Positions 20,190 to 29,340 of a stretch of DNA of 64,000 bases are shown one piece after another. The stretch spans positions 6,960,997 to 7,024,996 of the forward strand of contig JBCNJP010000019.1 in assembly GCA_039602395.1 (NCBI GenBank). Reading direction: 5' to 3'. Position 1 is the first letter of the stretch, and each line of letters starts with the position of its first letter. A program made the translations under genes and the position numbers. The stretch is from Deinandra increscens subsp. villosa (taxonomy: Eukaryota; Streptophyta; Magnoliopsida; Asterales; Asteraceae). The notes below the pieces were generated by a model that saw nothing but the letters and a program-made list of their open reading frames with translations, had not been told where the DNA came from and made no database searches.

Positions 20190-21577
20190 GAGTAAATTAC
20201 GGATTTCGTCCCTGTGGTTTACCGAAATTTCACCTATCGTCCTAAGTTTTTAAAAATTACGGATTTCGTCCCCAACATTTGTCAAAATGTTACAGATTTC
20301 GTCCTTTTGTTGGATGGCCGTTAATTTTTTCTGTTAAATGATTGTCAAATGACTAATATAACCTTTTCTTTATTTAATAATTACATTAATACCTAAAACT
20401 TAAAATAAAACCCTAAACACCCCTGTTCAATTCTCAGACACCCTTTGCTGTTCCACCGCCGACCCTCTTTGCAACCGTTCCGCCGCCGACCCCCTTTGCC
20501 ACTGTTACGCCGCCGACCACAACGACAACAAAGCGCTGACAGCTTACTCCGGGCTCTGGGCTATCAATCAACGCCTTCATGAACCGTCACCACTTTGACC
20601 TTCTTTGCCGGCGACGGCTCAAGGCTCGGCGGAATCACGTTCCTAGTTCGAAATCGGAGAGAGATGAGCTTTTTGAGGTCGCCGCCGTGAACCAGGGATG
20701 AGGAGAATTGAACGGGATTCCCATGTCCGGCCAAATCTCGTTCAGATGAATCCATGTCCAGCCAAATCTCGTCGATTTAATCCATGTCCTTGCCATGAAA
20801 CACAAACCTAAAGCTGAAGATTTGGAATGATTCGTCTCGGAAACTCCACCGAAGAATTAATAATCCAATCCTCAACACTCAGATTACTACAATCTATTCC
20901 AATTGCTCCGATTCCTGTTTCTTTACGAACATAAACCGTGACAGTCCGATCAAATCGCGGCCGTACTCGAACGCCGTGACAGTCCGATCAAATCGCCGCC
21001 GTACTCAAACGCCGACGGATGGAACGCGTTGCAGGAGGCGGTGTGCCGCCGATGTACTGACATTGTCGCGATTTTAGTGCAGTACCATCACGTCTCTGCG
21101 TGGTCGAAGTGGCGCCGCCGTCTGCCTCGACTTCTCGCTGTCCTCTGCCGTATGCAAGATTTCTATATGGAGATCTCGTTTCACTTCGAGAGCTCTATTG
21201 TTCCGTTCGTCGGGAAAATTGCTCCGTCGGACGCACACAAGATCTGGAAAATTGCTCCATCGGACACATACAAGATCTCGTTTCACTTCGTGGCCATGGT
21301 GGTGTGGTGGTTGTGGCCATGGTGGTGATGGTGGGTGGTGACAGAAGATGAGGAAGAAGAAGGGAGGGGAAGAGTACTTTACCTTTTTTTTTTATTTAAA
21401 AGAAGGGTAAAACTGTCATTTTAAAAAAATTAACAGTTTTTTTTAACGGACGTTAGCTGTAAGGACGAAATCCGCAACGTTTTGGCAAACGTTGGGGACG
21501 AATTCCGTAATTTTTGAAAACTTAGGACGATAGGTGAAATTTCGACAAACCACAGGGACGAAATCCGTAATTTACTC
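20190..21577. mobile_element. Mutator-like element with captured gene fragment (Pack-MULE type)
   Basis: 1,388 bp bounded by a perfect 9-bp target duplication TTATGATTA (20181-20189, 21578-21586), the Mutator signature. Terminal inverted repeats of about 118 bp start GAGTAAATTACGGATTTCGT on both sides and match with few differences (CCTGTGGTTTACC/GTC, TTTCACCTATCGTCCTAAG). There is no transposase. The interior is GC-rich relative to surroundings and includes an ANKRD13-like fragment (21011-21300) and other Pro/Ala-rich coding-like sequence (20420-20760) that I cannot name. This is a non-autonomous gene-capturing MULE. Confidence 0.85.
21011..21300 (+). pseudogene. Captured ankyrin / GPCR-chaperone (ANKRD13-like) gene fragment
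   Basis: In one frame: DGWNALQEAVCRR, then HHVSAWSKWRRRLPRLL, DFYMEISFHFESS and VPFVGKIAPSD. This is the junction of the last ankyrin repeat and the GPCR-chaperone domain in plant ankyrin-repeat proteins of the ANKRD13 family, known to me by its conserved WAKWRRRLP and MEISFHFES words. Missense changes (CTDIV, CRMQD) and a small tandem repeat (KIAPSD twice) follow, then the match ends. It lacks the rest of the gene and lies between MULE inverted repeats, so it is a captured fragment and not a gene. Confidence 0.75.
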
Positions 21578-21586
21578 TTATGATTA

Positions 21587-22613
21587 TGAGTAAAAGAGAA
21601 AAGAAAAGTAATAATAAAAATATAAATTATAAAGATAAAGATAGAAACTGTTATGAATGCCAAGTGTATGAGTGTATGGAGAATTTTCCGAGGTGTCCGA
21701 AAAATAGGGGAAAATTAAGTTGAATTCTGAGATACGGACGTCAAATCATATCTTTCTTTAAAATTATGATTGTTGTACAGCTAGGATCGGACACCAAAAG
21801 AAAGTTGAATATAAATTTTGAAAGTTAATGTACATCTCCGGAGACCGAAGGAAAGGAAAAAGGAACGGTTAACATGGGTTTTAAAATGCCACCGTGAAAA
21901 CCGTCAACCTTCGCCGCCACTATTCCTGCATTCTGTTTCGTTATTCCGATCGTAGGTTGTCAACTACTGCAAAATCCGTAGAATTGTTGAGGACCGCTGT
22001 TGAAGCTGTGATCGAACAAGGTAGAAGAGAACCAAATCGAGAGATAAAAGGTGATTTGAGTTTTTTTTTTTTTTTTTTCTCGTTTTAATTAATAGCAGTT
22101 GTGTACGCAATTGTGTTGTAAATGTGTTTGATTTTTGTGAGTTAATTTGATTTTTATGGCAGTGATAAAAAATTTGGGGAAAATATAATCTTCTTCTACC
22201 AACAATTTTTCTGTAAACTTTTCGAGATTTTGATGTTGTAAGAGAACGGTAGAAACCGCCTATAAATATGATATCTCTAAATTTTGTGGCTAAATCATAA
22301 AGCAATACTTTTTGAAAGTCAGATCTAAATGGAACCCTAATTCATACATTTAATAAGTGAAGTAAAAAAATCTCTAATTTGTTTATCCATCTATTCTTTT
22401 ACAAGACTGGAATATACCCAGATTGAAAAACAAAAATAATTTTGAAAAAAAGTTTTTTCAAGCGTTTAAGAAAAAACCACCTTATATATATATTTTTAAT
22501 GAGATGAAAGAAATACAACACTTTATATAGTAACTTTATATATGTGGGTGATTCCTTGTGCTAACCGCCTTTGCTCTGATTTGGTTAATTTTCATCTACT
22601 ATACTCCTTTTTT
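21587..22613. other. Gene-free spacer
   Basis: A short open stretch at 21894-22050 (MKTVNLRRHYSCILFRYSD...) lies beside a possible donor (ATAAAAG/GTGATT near 22050) and could be a first exon or gene fragment, since its codon usage looks normal. I cannot find a downstream exon. The rest is AT-rich. Confidence 0.35.
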
Positions 22614-22616
22614 TTA

Positions 22617-23729
22617 GGTTATCCGTAATGTAACGTTGTGGGCAAACATCTGTAACATGGCGTCCCCTATAACGCTCTGGACCGCCCCCCCTCTCTCTCC
22701 GGGGGCGCCATGTTAGGTTTGAAGGGTGAAGGCGCTGTGTACATGGCGCTGTGTTGTTTGTTGACCCCATTAAATTTTTGATCGTTGAACGGTTGAATTC
22801 CTTTTTTTTATTTTTCTTTTAACTAAACTATTTACACTATATATATTAACCTTCAACCCTTTTTTTAAACAAACAACATTCTTCTCAACCTCCTTTTAAA
22901 AAAAAAAAGATCTCTTCTACACAACAATCACAATGTTTCCTCGTGGTAGTTCTTCATCAAACCCACGTTTCCAACACCCGCGGCGAACAAACCCGAACGA
23001 GCAAGAACCACGAGACGATGGTTTGGTTCTTCATAAGAACCTGTTTCGGTTTCCCCCGACGAACCCGAGGAGGTGCCGGAGATGCAAGAGGAGGCGGCGC
23101 CACTCGTGAGAAGACATAAATCTTACAAGAAGAAAGCAAACGAGGAACCGAGACAACGAAAGATTGTACAACAATGGACCGAGGAGGAGGACCGATTCGA
23201 TCGCTTGTTGGCAATTAAGACGTAACCGCCTATCAAGAAGAAATGAAGGACCGATTCGGTCGCTTGTTGTCAATTAAGACGCAACAAGTTAGTGCCGTAA
23301 ACATTCGGCAAAAAGAAAAAGACTTGGCGAGGCTCATGGAACCGCTCCCGAATGAAGAACCCGCACGAAGCCTCGCGTTGCAAATCCGAGAGGATATCAA
23401 GATCCGATATGGCCTTTAGATTTTCTTTTTAAGAATCTAGGCGTGTTTTTTAAATTTTCATGTTTGGTGTTTTTTTAATGAATATTGTATTTTTTAAAAA
23501 AAAACTTCTAGTATATCTTTAATGGATCTTGTTTTTTTCTTTAAATGTTGTAATTTTTTAATATATTTAATATTAAATTATATAAGAAAAATAATTAAAT
23601 AAATAATTAACTAATGATTAGTAGGAGATAGTTACCACTACATCACTTTCATCATAACCTTTCACTTAATGATGTAACGAACACATAAACGCATAACCCC
23701 ATAGATAGAGGTTATGAGTACGGATAGCC
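22617..23729. mobile_element. PIF/Harbinger-like non-autonomous element with Myb-like ORF relic
   Basis: Ends GGTTATCCGTAATGTAACG and, reverse-complemented, GGCTATCCGTACTCATAACC, flanked by TTA on both sides (22614-22616, 23730-23732). The 1,113-bp interior contains GGCGCCATGTTA-type subterminal words also present in the MITE at 36005-36310, and a decayed Myb-like coding region at 22933-23420. No DDE transposase is visible. Confidence 0.65.
22933..23420 (+). pseudogene. Decayed Myb-like (NAM-associated C-terminal) ORF
   Basis: ATG 22933 opens MFPRGSSSSNPRFQHPRRTN, then frames shift. A later frame has RRHKSYKKKANEEPRQRK and QQWTEEEDRFDRLLAIKT before a stop, and after a local duplication of about 55 bp (GACCGATTCG...CAATTAAGACG occurs twice) the frame resumes as IKTQQVSAVNIRQKEKDLAR and PNEEPARSLALQIREDIKI, ending RYGL. 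This is the C-terminal region of the same protein family as 8292-9002. It is broken by stops and the duplication. Confidence 0.6.
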
Positions 23730-23787
23730 TTATAAAGTGATCTATCCCTACACATATAGTTTTATGGTTAGTTTTTCTCCTTTGAGA

Positions 23788-23835
23788 CACGTGGTTTAAA
23801 TGTGTACTTGCTGGTAATTTCCTCAGGGACACGTG
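23788..23835 (+). promoter_or_regulatory. Tandem G-box / ABRE-like sites
   Basis: Two CACGTG cores in nearly the same context, GACACGTGG, at 23788-23793 and 23830-23835. GACACGTGGC is a classical bZIP (ABRE/G-box) site. They lie about 135-180 bp before the LTR element, so before insertion they were in the proximal promoter of F-box gene 3. Confidence 0.5.
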
Positions 23836-23968
23836 GCTTACTTGTAGTCTCCATAGACTTTCTACAGATCTACATGCAGTGTCATCCACTCGTCATATCT
23901 CTTTTGACCGATCATTTCCATTTTTACCACATTTACTTACCCCCTGCTTGCTATTGTTTCTCATGCAG

Positions 23969-24247
23969 TGTTATGAATGGCCTATGGGCCACAAGTCCAT
24001 ATCTCGCAACCAACTCAAAGCCCATAAACCCAACTCCAACTATAAGAAAAGGGGATCCAAAAGAGATGAGATTATGAAAAGATTATTGTTACGTGTGTCT
24101 TCTTCTCCCATCTTCCTATCTCTACTAGTCTGTATTCCCATCTCCTTCTAGTTCATATAGGTGTTCTTGTAATTGATAGCAACGATCCAGTTAAGTATCC
24201 TATTGATTCTGATTTCTCTGTCGTTGTGTTAATATCGAACCACAACA
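23969..24247 (+). repeat. Left LTR (279 bp)
   Basis: Starts TGTTATGAATGGCC and ends CCACAACA; identical to the right LTR. Contains a TATA-like CTATAAGAAAA about 75 bp in. Confidence 0.95.
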
Positions 24248-24275
24248 TTGGTGCTTTCATTGCTCCTTAGCTCAT

Positions 24276-27200
24276 ATGGCTTTGGAGTGTTATCACGATG
24301 CTCTGCAATCGATTTACACACCCGCCCCTTTGCCTCGCTTTTCAGGTATCAATCCGGTCCAATGGATCTCTGAATCGGAACAGTATTTTCTCACTCACGC
24401 CATTTCTGATGAAGAGAGATTTCCATATGTCATCGAATTATTTGATGACGACGCATTCTACTGGTTCAATTCATGGCACAGGAGATTCGAATTCGTCACG
24501 TGGGAGACCTTCACGGATGCCATGGTTCATCAATTTGGTGTTGATAACCTTGCTGATCGTCGATCTGGTTACCTGGCTGCTGCTTCTCCAATTGCCGATT
24601 CGATTACCCCTGGATCTGAGCTTAGTCATTCTCCATCGAGTGTGGTTGAGCCACTCATCCCTAATCCCTCGATACCTTCTATTGACGATTCAGATGCTTC
24701 ACATATGGGCGAAATTATTGCTCATATTGACCTTGCGACACTGGATGGTTTTATGCGTGCTATTGTAAGTGATGATCTTAAAATTCCTATCATCGTATAT
24801 GGGTTCAATGGATCAGTTGAACTAATCGTGGAGGATATGCACTATCGAATTGTGATTATGCAGAATGTTTCGACTATTATATTTACTCATGATACTACCG
24901 CTCTGTTTGCTTATTTCCTTTCTATCTTTTGTTTGAATTTTGAGGCCAATTGGTTCATGAGCACCTTTGGTTTTGATCCTGGCCCGTTTATGGTTACTGT
25001 CAGTTCACAAGGGTCCTTCCCTTTGGCTTCTTGTAATAAAGTGGAATTTAACTTCATTAATGCTCAAATAATCCTTCATGATCCCCATTATACAACATTT
25101 CTGGTTTACAAATTGATATCATTCGGTGTTGTGCCCGCAACTCACAATCTACAATATGCCTACCTAGTGTTCGATCATTTGCCTCAATCAAATACATCCA
25201 TGTCCACTAGTTTTGGAATTTTACTAAATGAATACACATGCTATTTTAGTCTTCCAGTGTCTACAGTGTTCAGTAGACTATTAGATGGGGTTTCGTTACA
25301 TGTTCAGATTCGAAAGTCAGGCTTCGGGTCCTGGTGTTCTGTGAAAACTGGATTTCTTACTGTATATTGCATTTGTGAGACTATTAAGGAATCAAGAAAG
25401 GTGTTTGATGCTCTGTGTGATAAGAGTTTAAGTCCGTGGAACATCATGATTGGTGGGTACTCTAAACTCAGCTATGGCAATGAATCCTTCTTATTGTGTC
25501 AACACATGAGAGAACTGGGTATAGAGTTGGATGACATCAAAACAGTTAGCCTACTTTCTGTTTGTGCACAGGGCAGTCTAGAAGTTTTGGGTGGATGGTT
25601 GCTTTCTTATTTTTTTACTACTAGAAAGCCTACTGATTTTTATGTGCAACATGCTATAGTTGACATGTATGCAGATTGTGGACAATTGCATTCCGTTATA
25701 AGCCATGTCGCAGCAGCTACCTCCGGATCATGTTGGCTTATCTTGTTGCGAGCTTATCGCATGATCACTAGTGATTTTGCAATACAAGCAATGCTCGTTG
25801 TGCCTATAGGCCTTCCACTTACCTTGCACTTGTGCTTATTAATTGGGTACAATATATTTCCTTCTCTTTTACTCATCGATATCTCGTGTATGATTGATAG
25901 CATACTGGGTATCCATGACCATCCTTTGGCGTTCCAATCATTTGCTCAGCCACCTCTATGGGGTGCTTATATGATGCTTGCGTCAATGCTTTTTCGAAGT
26001 TTTACGCTCGGTCATATCTGTTCACTTACTTCATTTTTGTGCAAATCAAACAGTTCGTTATTTTCTTTATTAGCTTCCAATTGTGCTAATCTGGTGGGCT
26101 TCAGGTCTCCTAACATCTTGAATGTAGGCATGACACCTACTTCTTTTATTTACAAGACATTGCTTCATGGTTTTTGTGTCACTCGATATCTTGAAAATAC
26201 TATAGAATTTGCTTTTTCAATGCTTCATGCTGCATTTTTTCCACATTCTTGCACATCCTTGTGGCTCATGGATCATTATTACAACCACACCCCTGAGGAG
26301 ATGCTGGTGAAGTTGTCTATTAATTTTTCAATATACAAGGTACTACTAAGGATCTTCGGCAAGTTAAAAAGGGTTCATTATGCTCAAAGCCTATTTGATA
26401 TTATGTTGCATAAAGGGCTATCCGGAGACAGTGTTTTATTTTTGGGATTGGTGGATGTGGACTATACAATGAAGCGATATCCGAACAACTCCGATTTAGG
26501 CAACATTTTGCACTTATGTGCTAACATCTCCGCTCTTGGTCTAGCCCCATTTGTGCCTGACGAATTGTCGTATAAAGACGGGTTAACCACAGTAATTTTT
26601 TACATCATGTTTGCCGTTGCGGGATGGATTCATATGCCAGAACTACGCGTTCCGATTCATGTTGAGCCTGTTAGTTGGGGTTTTGGGTGCTGCACAGGGG
26701 TACCACCATGGTTTGGTAAATTTGTGGGTGAGAATTACAATTCTGTTGTGATCGCGCACGGCCAACCTCGGCTACCAACTGCTATTCTACAAGCCTTTGC
26801 AAGTCATGATGCCATGTTTCCTGACGGACGGGTCGTAGGCGTGGAAACATATACCACTCAAACTAGATTTGTTAGAGTTCGAGTCCAAGGCATCCACAAT
26901 CCGTCACGAGTCAAACTTCTCACTTTGCTCAAGAGACGTCATCCACAAAACGTTAAGGATCGCACGGTAGAATTTTTGGATCTCTATTTGACGGTTGGGC
27001 GTGGCATGGGAATGCACAAATATGCTATTGGTATTATTTTCCTATTACAACAAGTGCGACATGAAGGTTTCATAGTAAAAGATATAACCCTTGGAGGCTA
27101 CATAGATCTTTCCCACGGATACGATGGAGCTACAAAGCAGCTTTCACCACTTTTTCAACATTCTTCCAATAGTCATACATCACCCTTGATGTTTCTTTCT

Positions 27201-27503
27201 CTGCGTTCTGACAGTACTACTTTTCTGGACCCACACATAGTTTCCTTTGAGGCCCTTTATGGACATCAACCACCCACTCTCATTCGTTACTTGCATAATT
27301 TTTTGGGTAGTACTTGGCAGAACAGTTTCGGCCTACCCTATTGGCTTCTGAATTTGCACCTTGAGGACAAGGTGAATTTGAAAGGGTGGGGTAATGTTAT
27401 GAATGGCCTATGGGCCACAAGTCCATATCTCGCAACCAACTCAAAGCCCATAAACCCAACTCCAACTATAAGAAAAGGGGATCCAAAAGAGATGAGATTA
27501 TGA
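24276..27503 (+). CDS. Chimeric gag / PPR-like / integrase-tail ORF of the LTR element
   Basis: 1,075 codons without a stop, starting ATG 24276, 28 bases after the left LTR, and ending 109 bases inside the right LTR. Residues 1-110 look like a retrotransposon gag (LPRFSGINPVQWISESEQYF, FYWFNSWHRRF). Residues about 330-480 resemble PLS-type pentatricopeptide repeats (ESRKVFDALCDKSLSPWNIM, AIVDMYADCGQLHS); another PPR-like block is near 610-700 (PTSFIYKTLLHGFC, YAQSLFDIMLHKGLS). About 1025-1050 read FEALYGHQPPTLIRYL and LEDKVNLKGWGN, as at the end of a Ty3/gypsy polyprotein. Parts between (720-1000) are unassigned. No zinc knuckle, protease, reverse transcriptase or catalytic integrase triad is visible. 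It may be a structural protein supporting trans-mobilisation; whether the PPR-like part binds RNA is speculation. Confidence 0.7.
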   Translation: MALECYHDALQSIYTPAPLPRFSGINPVQWISESEQYFLTHAISDEERFPYVIELFDDDAFYWFNSWHRRFEFVTWETFTDAMVHQFGVDNLADRRSGYLAAASPIADSITPGSELSHSPSSVVEPLIPNPSIPSIDDSDASHMGEIIAHIDLATLDGFMRAIVSDDLKIPIIVYGFNGSVELIVEDMHYRIVIMQNVSTIIFTHDTTALFAYFLSIFCLNFEANWFMSTFGFDPGPFMVTVSSQGSFPLASCNKVEFNFINAQIILHDPHYTTFLVYKLISFGVVPATHNLQYAYLVFDHLPQSNTSMSTSFGILLNEYTCYFSLPVSTVFSRLLDGVSLHVQIRKSGFGSWCSVKTGFLTVYCICETIKESRKVFDALCDKSLSPWNIMIGGYSKLSYGNESFLLCQHMRELGIELDDIKTVSLLSVCAQGSLEVLGGWLLSYFFTTRKPTDFYVQHAIVDMYADCGQLHSVISHVAAATSGSCWLILLRAYRMITSDFAIQAMLVVPIGLPLTLHLCLLIGYNIFPSLLLIDISCMIDSILGIHDHPLAFQSFAQPPLWGAYMMLASMLFRSFTLGHICSLTSFLCKSNSSLFSLLASNCANLVGFRSPNILNVGMTPTSFIYKTLLHGFCVTRYLENTIEFAFSMLHAAFFPHSCTSLWLMDHYYNHTPEEMLVKLSINFSIYKVLLRIFGKLKRVHYAQSLFDIMLHKGLSGDSVLFLGLVDVDYTMKRYPNNSDLGNILHLCANISALGLAPFVPDELSYKDGLTTVIFYIMFAVAGWIHMPELRVPIHVEPVSWGFGCCTGVPPWFGKFVGENYNSVVIAHGQPRLPTAILQAFASHDAMFPDGRVVGVETYTTQTRFVRVRVQGIHNPSRVKLLTLLKRRHPQNVKDRTVEFLDLYLTVGRGMGMHKYAIGIIFLLQQVRHEGFIVKDITLGGYIDLSHGYDGATKQLSPLFQHSSNSHTSPLMFLSLRSDSTTFLDPHIVSFEALYGHQPPTLIRYLHNFLGSTWQNSFGLPYWLLNLHLEDKVNLKGWGNVMNGLWATSPYLATNSKPINPTPTIRKGDPKEMRL

Positions 27504-27673
27504 AAAGATTATTGTTACGTGTGTCTTCTTCTCCCATCTTCCTATCTCTACTAGTCTGTATTCCCATCTCCTTCTAGTTCATATAGGTGTTCTTGTAATT
27601 GATAGCAACGATCCAGTTAAGTATCCTATTGATTCTGATTTCTCTGTCGTTGTGTTAATATCGAACCACAACA
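27395..27673 (+). repeat. Right LTR, adjacent to F-box gene 3 leader
   Basis: Identical to the left LTR. It ends 47 bp before the splice donor of the gene 3 leader exon. A TATA-like TATAAG at 27467-27472 points toward the gene and could start read-out transcripts. Confidence 0.93.
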
Positions 27674-27678
27674 TGCAG

Positions 27679-28409
27679 CTAGCTAGAATCATCTCATCGG
27701 AGTCGACCAAAACGAACAAGGTATACATGATTTTCAAGCACAATTAGCTATATATATATACATATATATAGTGAATCATTTCTCGATCTGTTAGCATCAG
27801 TTACGTATGTTTTTTCATGGCTATGTGAAGTAACTAGTAAGTTATAATTTTGTAATTTTCATTTATTGCTCGCTTCCTAGATCCAATAGTTATTGTTAGT
27901 TAATACAGATGCAAACTGTTAGCTAGCTAAGGTACTATTTCTTCATGTTCAAATTGTGAAATAATTAGTTTTAGGTTCTGTTGGCCCTATATTATTAGTC
28001 TTGTGTATAATTTAATTTTCATTAATTTGCTTGATTTGTATATGCTAAGTAGTGATGGCAAGAAATCTGAAGAAACAAGAAAGTAGGAGGAATTGGTTGG
28101 ATCTCCCATCCGAAGTAACCACCAATATACTTAGCAGAATTGGTATCGCTGACATACTTGAGAATGCCCAGCTAGTCTGCACTGCTTGGCATCAAATCTG
28201 CAAGGACCCTGTTATGTATAGGGTACTCAATACGAACGATTTAAGGCGTTCACGTTTCATCTCACTTGAAAATATGTGTAAGCAAGTTGTGGATAGAAGC
28301 CAAGGCCAGTTGGTTGATATCACCTTTGTTCATGTCAGGAATGAACAACTTCTTCTATATGCTGCTGAGAGGTATATATCAGGCTTAACTGTTTTGATAT
28401 GTTCATGTT

Positions 28410-28447
<38 letters not shown>

Positions 28448-29340
28448 TGATTTTTTTGTAATTGTTTACCAGTTCTAGATCAAGTCAGCTTAGACGTTTC
28501 GAATTGGTCAATTGTGTAGAACCGAGAAGTTTCACCTGGCATGCTTTGATCACTTTTCCGTTGTTGGAAGAACTCAACCTTTACTCAGTAGGTATCTCAG
28601 TTTACGAGATTGAATCTCTTGGCCGTTTTTGCCCCTTGCTAAAAACATTCAAAATGAACAAAAAAGTACCCAGACGTTGGGTGCCACTTACTACTAGTAC
28701 TCCTCATAACGAGTGGTGTTTAAATGCTAAAGCTGTAGCTATTGCGCAAAATTTACCGGAGTTAAGGCACCTGGAACTCATTGGAAACTGTATGACAAAT
28801 ATTGGGTTGGAGAAGATTCTCGATAACTGTCATCAGCTTGAAACGCTTGACTTGCGCTCATGCTTCAACACTGACATTAAGGGAGATCTTGGAGAGAAAT
28901 GTTGTAAACAGATTAAAAATCTAAAACTTCCCAATGATTCTCTTGAAGGCTGTCCTTACTCTTATGCGCTAGTTGACAACGAGTCTGATGACGATGATTA
29001 TTTCTACTGTGGACCCGACAATGAAGGTTATGATTCCAATGAAGAATATGAATTGGAACTTCTGGATTATATATAGATTAACAACCCTTAATGCAGATGG
29101 AGTCTTTGTTGATCTATTAGACAAAAAGGTGAGTTGATTACCGTTAAAAACAAACATATGTAAATGTTGTATTTGATGATACTGATTTTGGTTGTTTTCT
29201 TTTCTAAACTGCAGAAACATGCTTCCTTTTGACCATCCTTCAGATTAAACACATGCAGAAAGCAAGCTGAAGTAAATTTGGTAGTTAACACTCTCTACTG
29301 ACTTTTTGTTGGATTTTAAGGGTGACTTTTTGATGTTTTT
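27679..29340 (+). CDS. F-box/LRR protein (SKIP19/FBL-like), gene 3
   Basis: CDS join(28055..28371, 28479..29076), 304 residues. A leader exon remnant ends at 27720 (GAACAAG/GTATAC) and the leader intron runs to the ATG. The F-box is in residues 14-60 (NWLDLPSEVTTNILSRIGIA, ICKDPVMYRVLN); note Met-Tyr for the usual Leu/Met-Trp in WRV. LRRs include LRHLELIGNCMTNIGLE and LETLDLRSCFNTDIKGD. The tail is acidic (ESDDDDYFYCGPDNEGYDSN). The coding intron contains a TA microsatellite. The acceptor has an alternative AG six bases upstream (exon start 28473 or 28479), adding two residues in frame. A 3'UTR intron starts at 29129. The promoter has been separated from the gene by the LTR element. Likely an SCF ubiquitin-ligase substrate adaptor. 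Confidence 0.86.
28411..28444. repeat. (TA)n microsatellite in coding intron of F-box gene 3
   Basis: About 17 TA units between donor (28372) and acceptor; absent from the paralogues' introns. Confidence 0.9.

Larger units (their letters stand above)
23969..27673 (+). mobile_element. Non-autonomous LTR retrotransposon with chimeric ORF
   Basis: LTRs at 23969-24247 and 27395-27673 (279 bp each, TG...CA) are identical by eye. The target duplication is TGCAG (23964-23968, 27674-27678). A primer-binding-like TTGGTGCTTTCATTG follows the left LTR and a polypurine tract (AAAGGGTGGGG) precedes the right LTR. The interior has one large ORF and no reverse transcriptase, RNase H or complete integrase, so it must be mobilised in trans. 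Size and layout resemble TR-GAG or LARD-like elements. It lies sense to F-box gene 3, inside its 5' leader. Confidence 0.92.

Noticed and set aside
21964..22305. Minus-strand 113-codon frame as a gene
   Set aside because: It crosses a run of Lys codons from a poly(T) tract and shows no domain; the plus-strand patch at 21894-22050 is equally open.
24298..24768. 156-codon frame overlapping the start of the chimeric LTR-element ORF
   Set aside because: It is a shadow in another frame with Leu/Ser-rich composition; the 24276 frame has the gag-like words.
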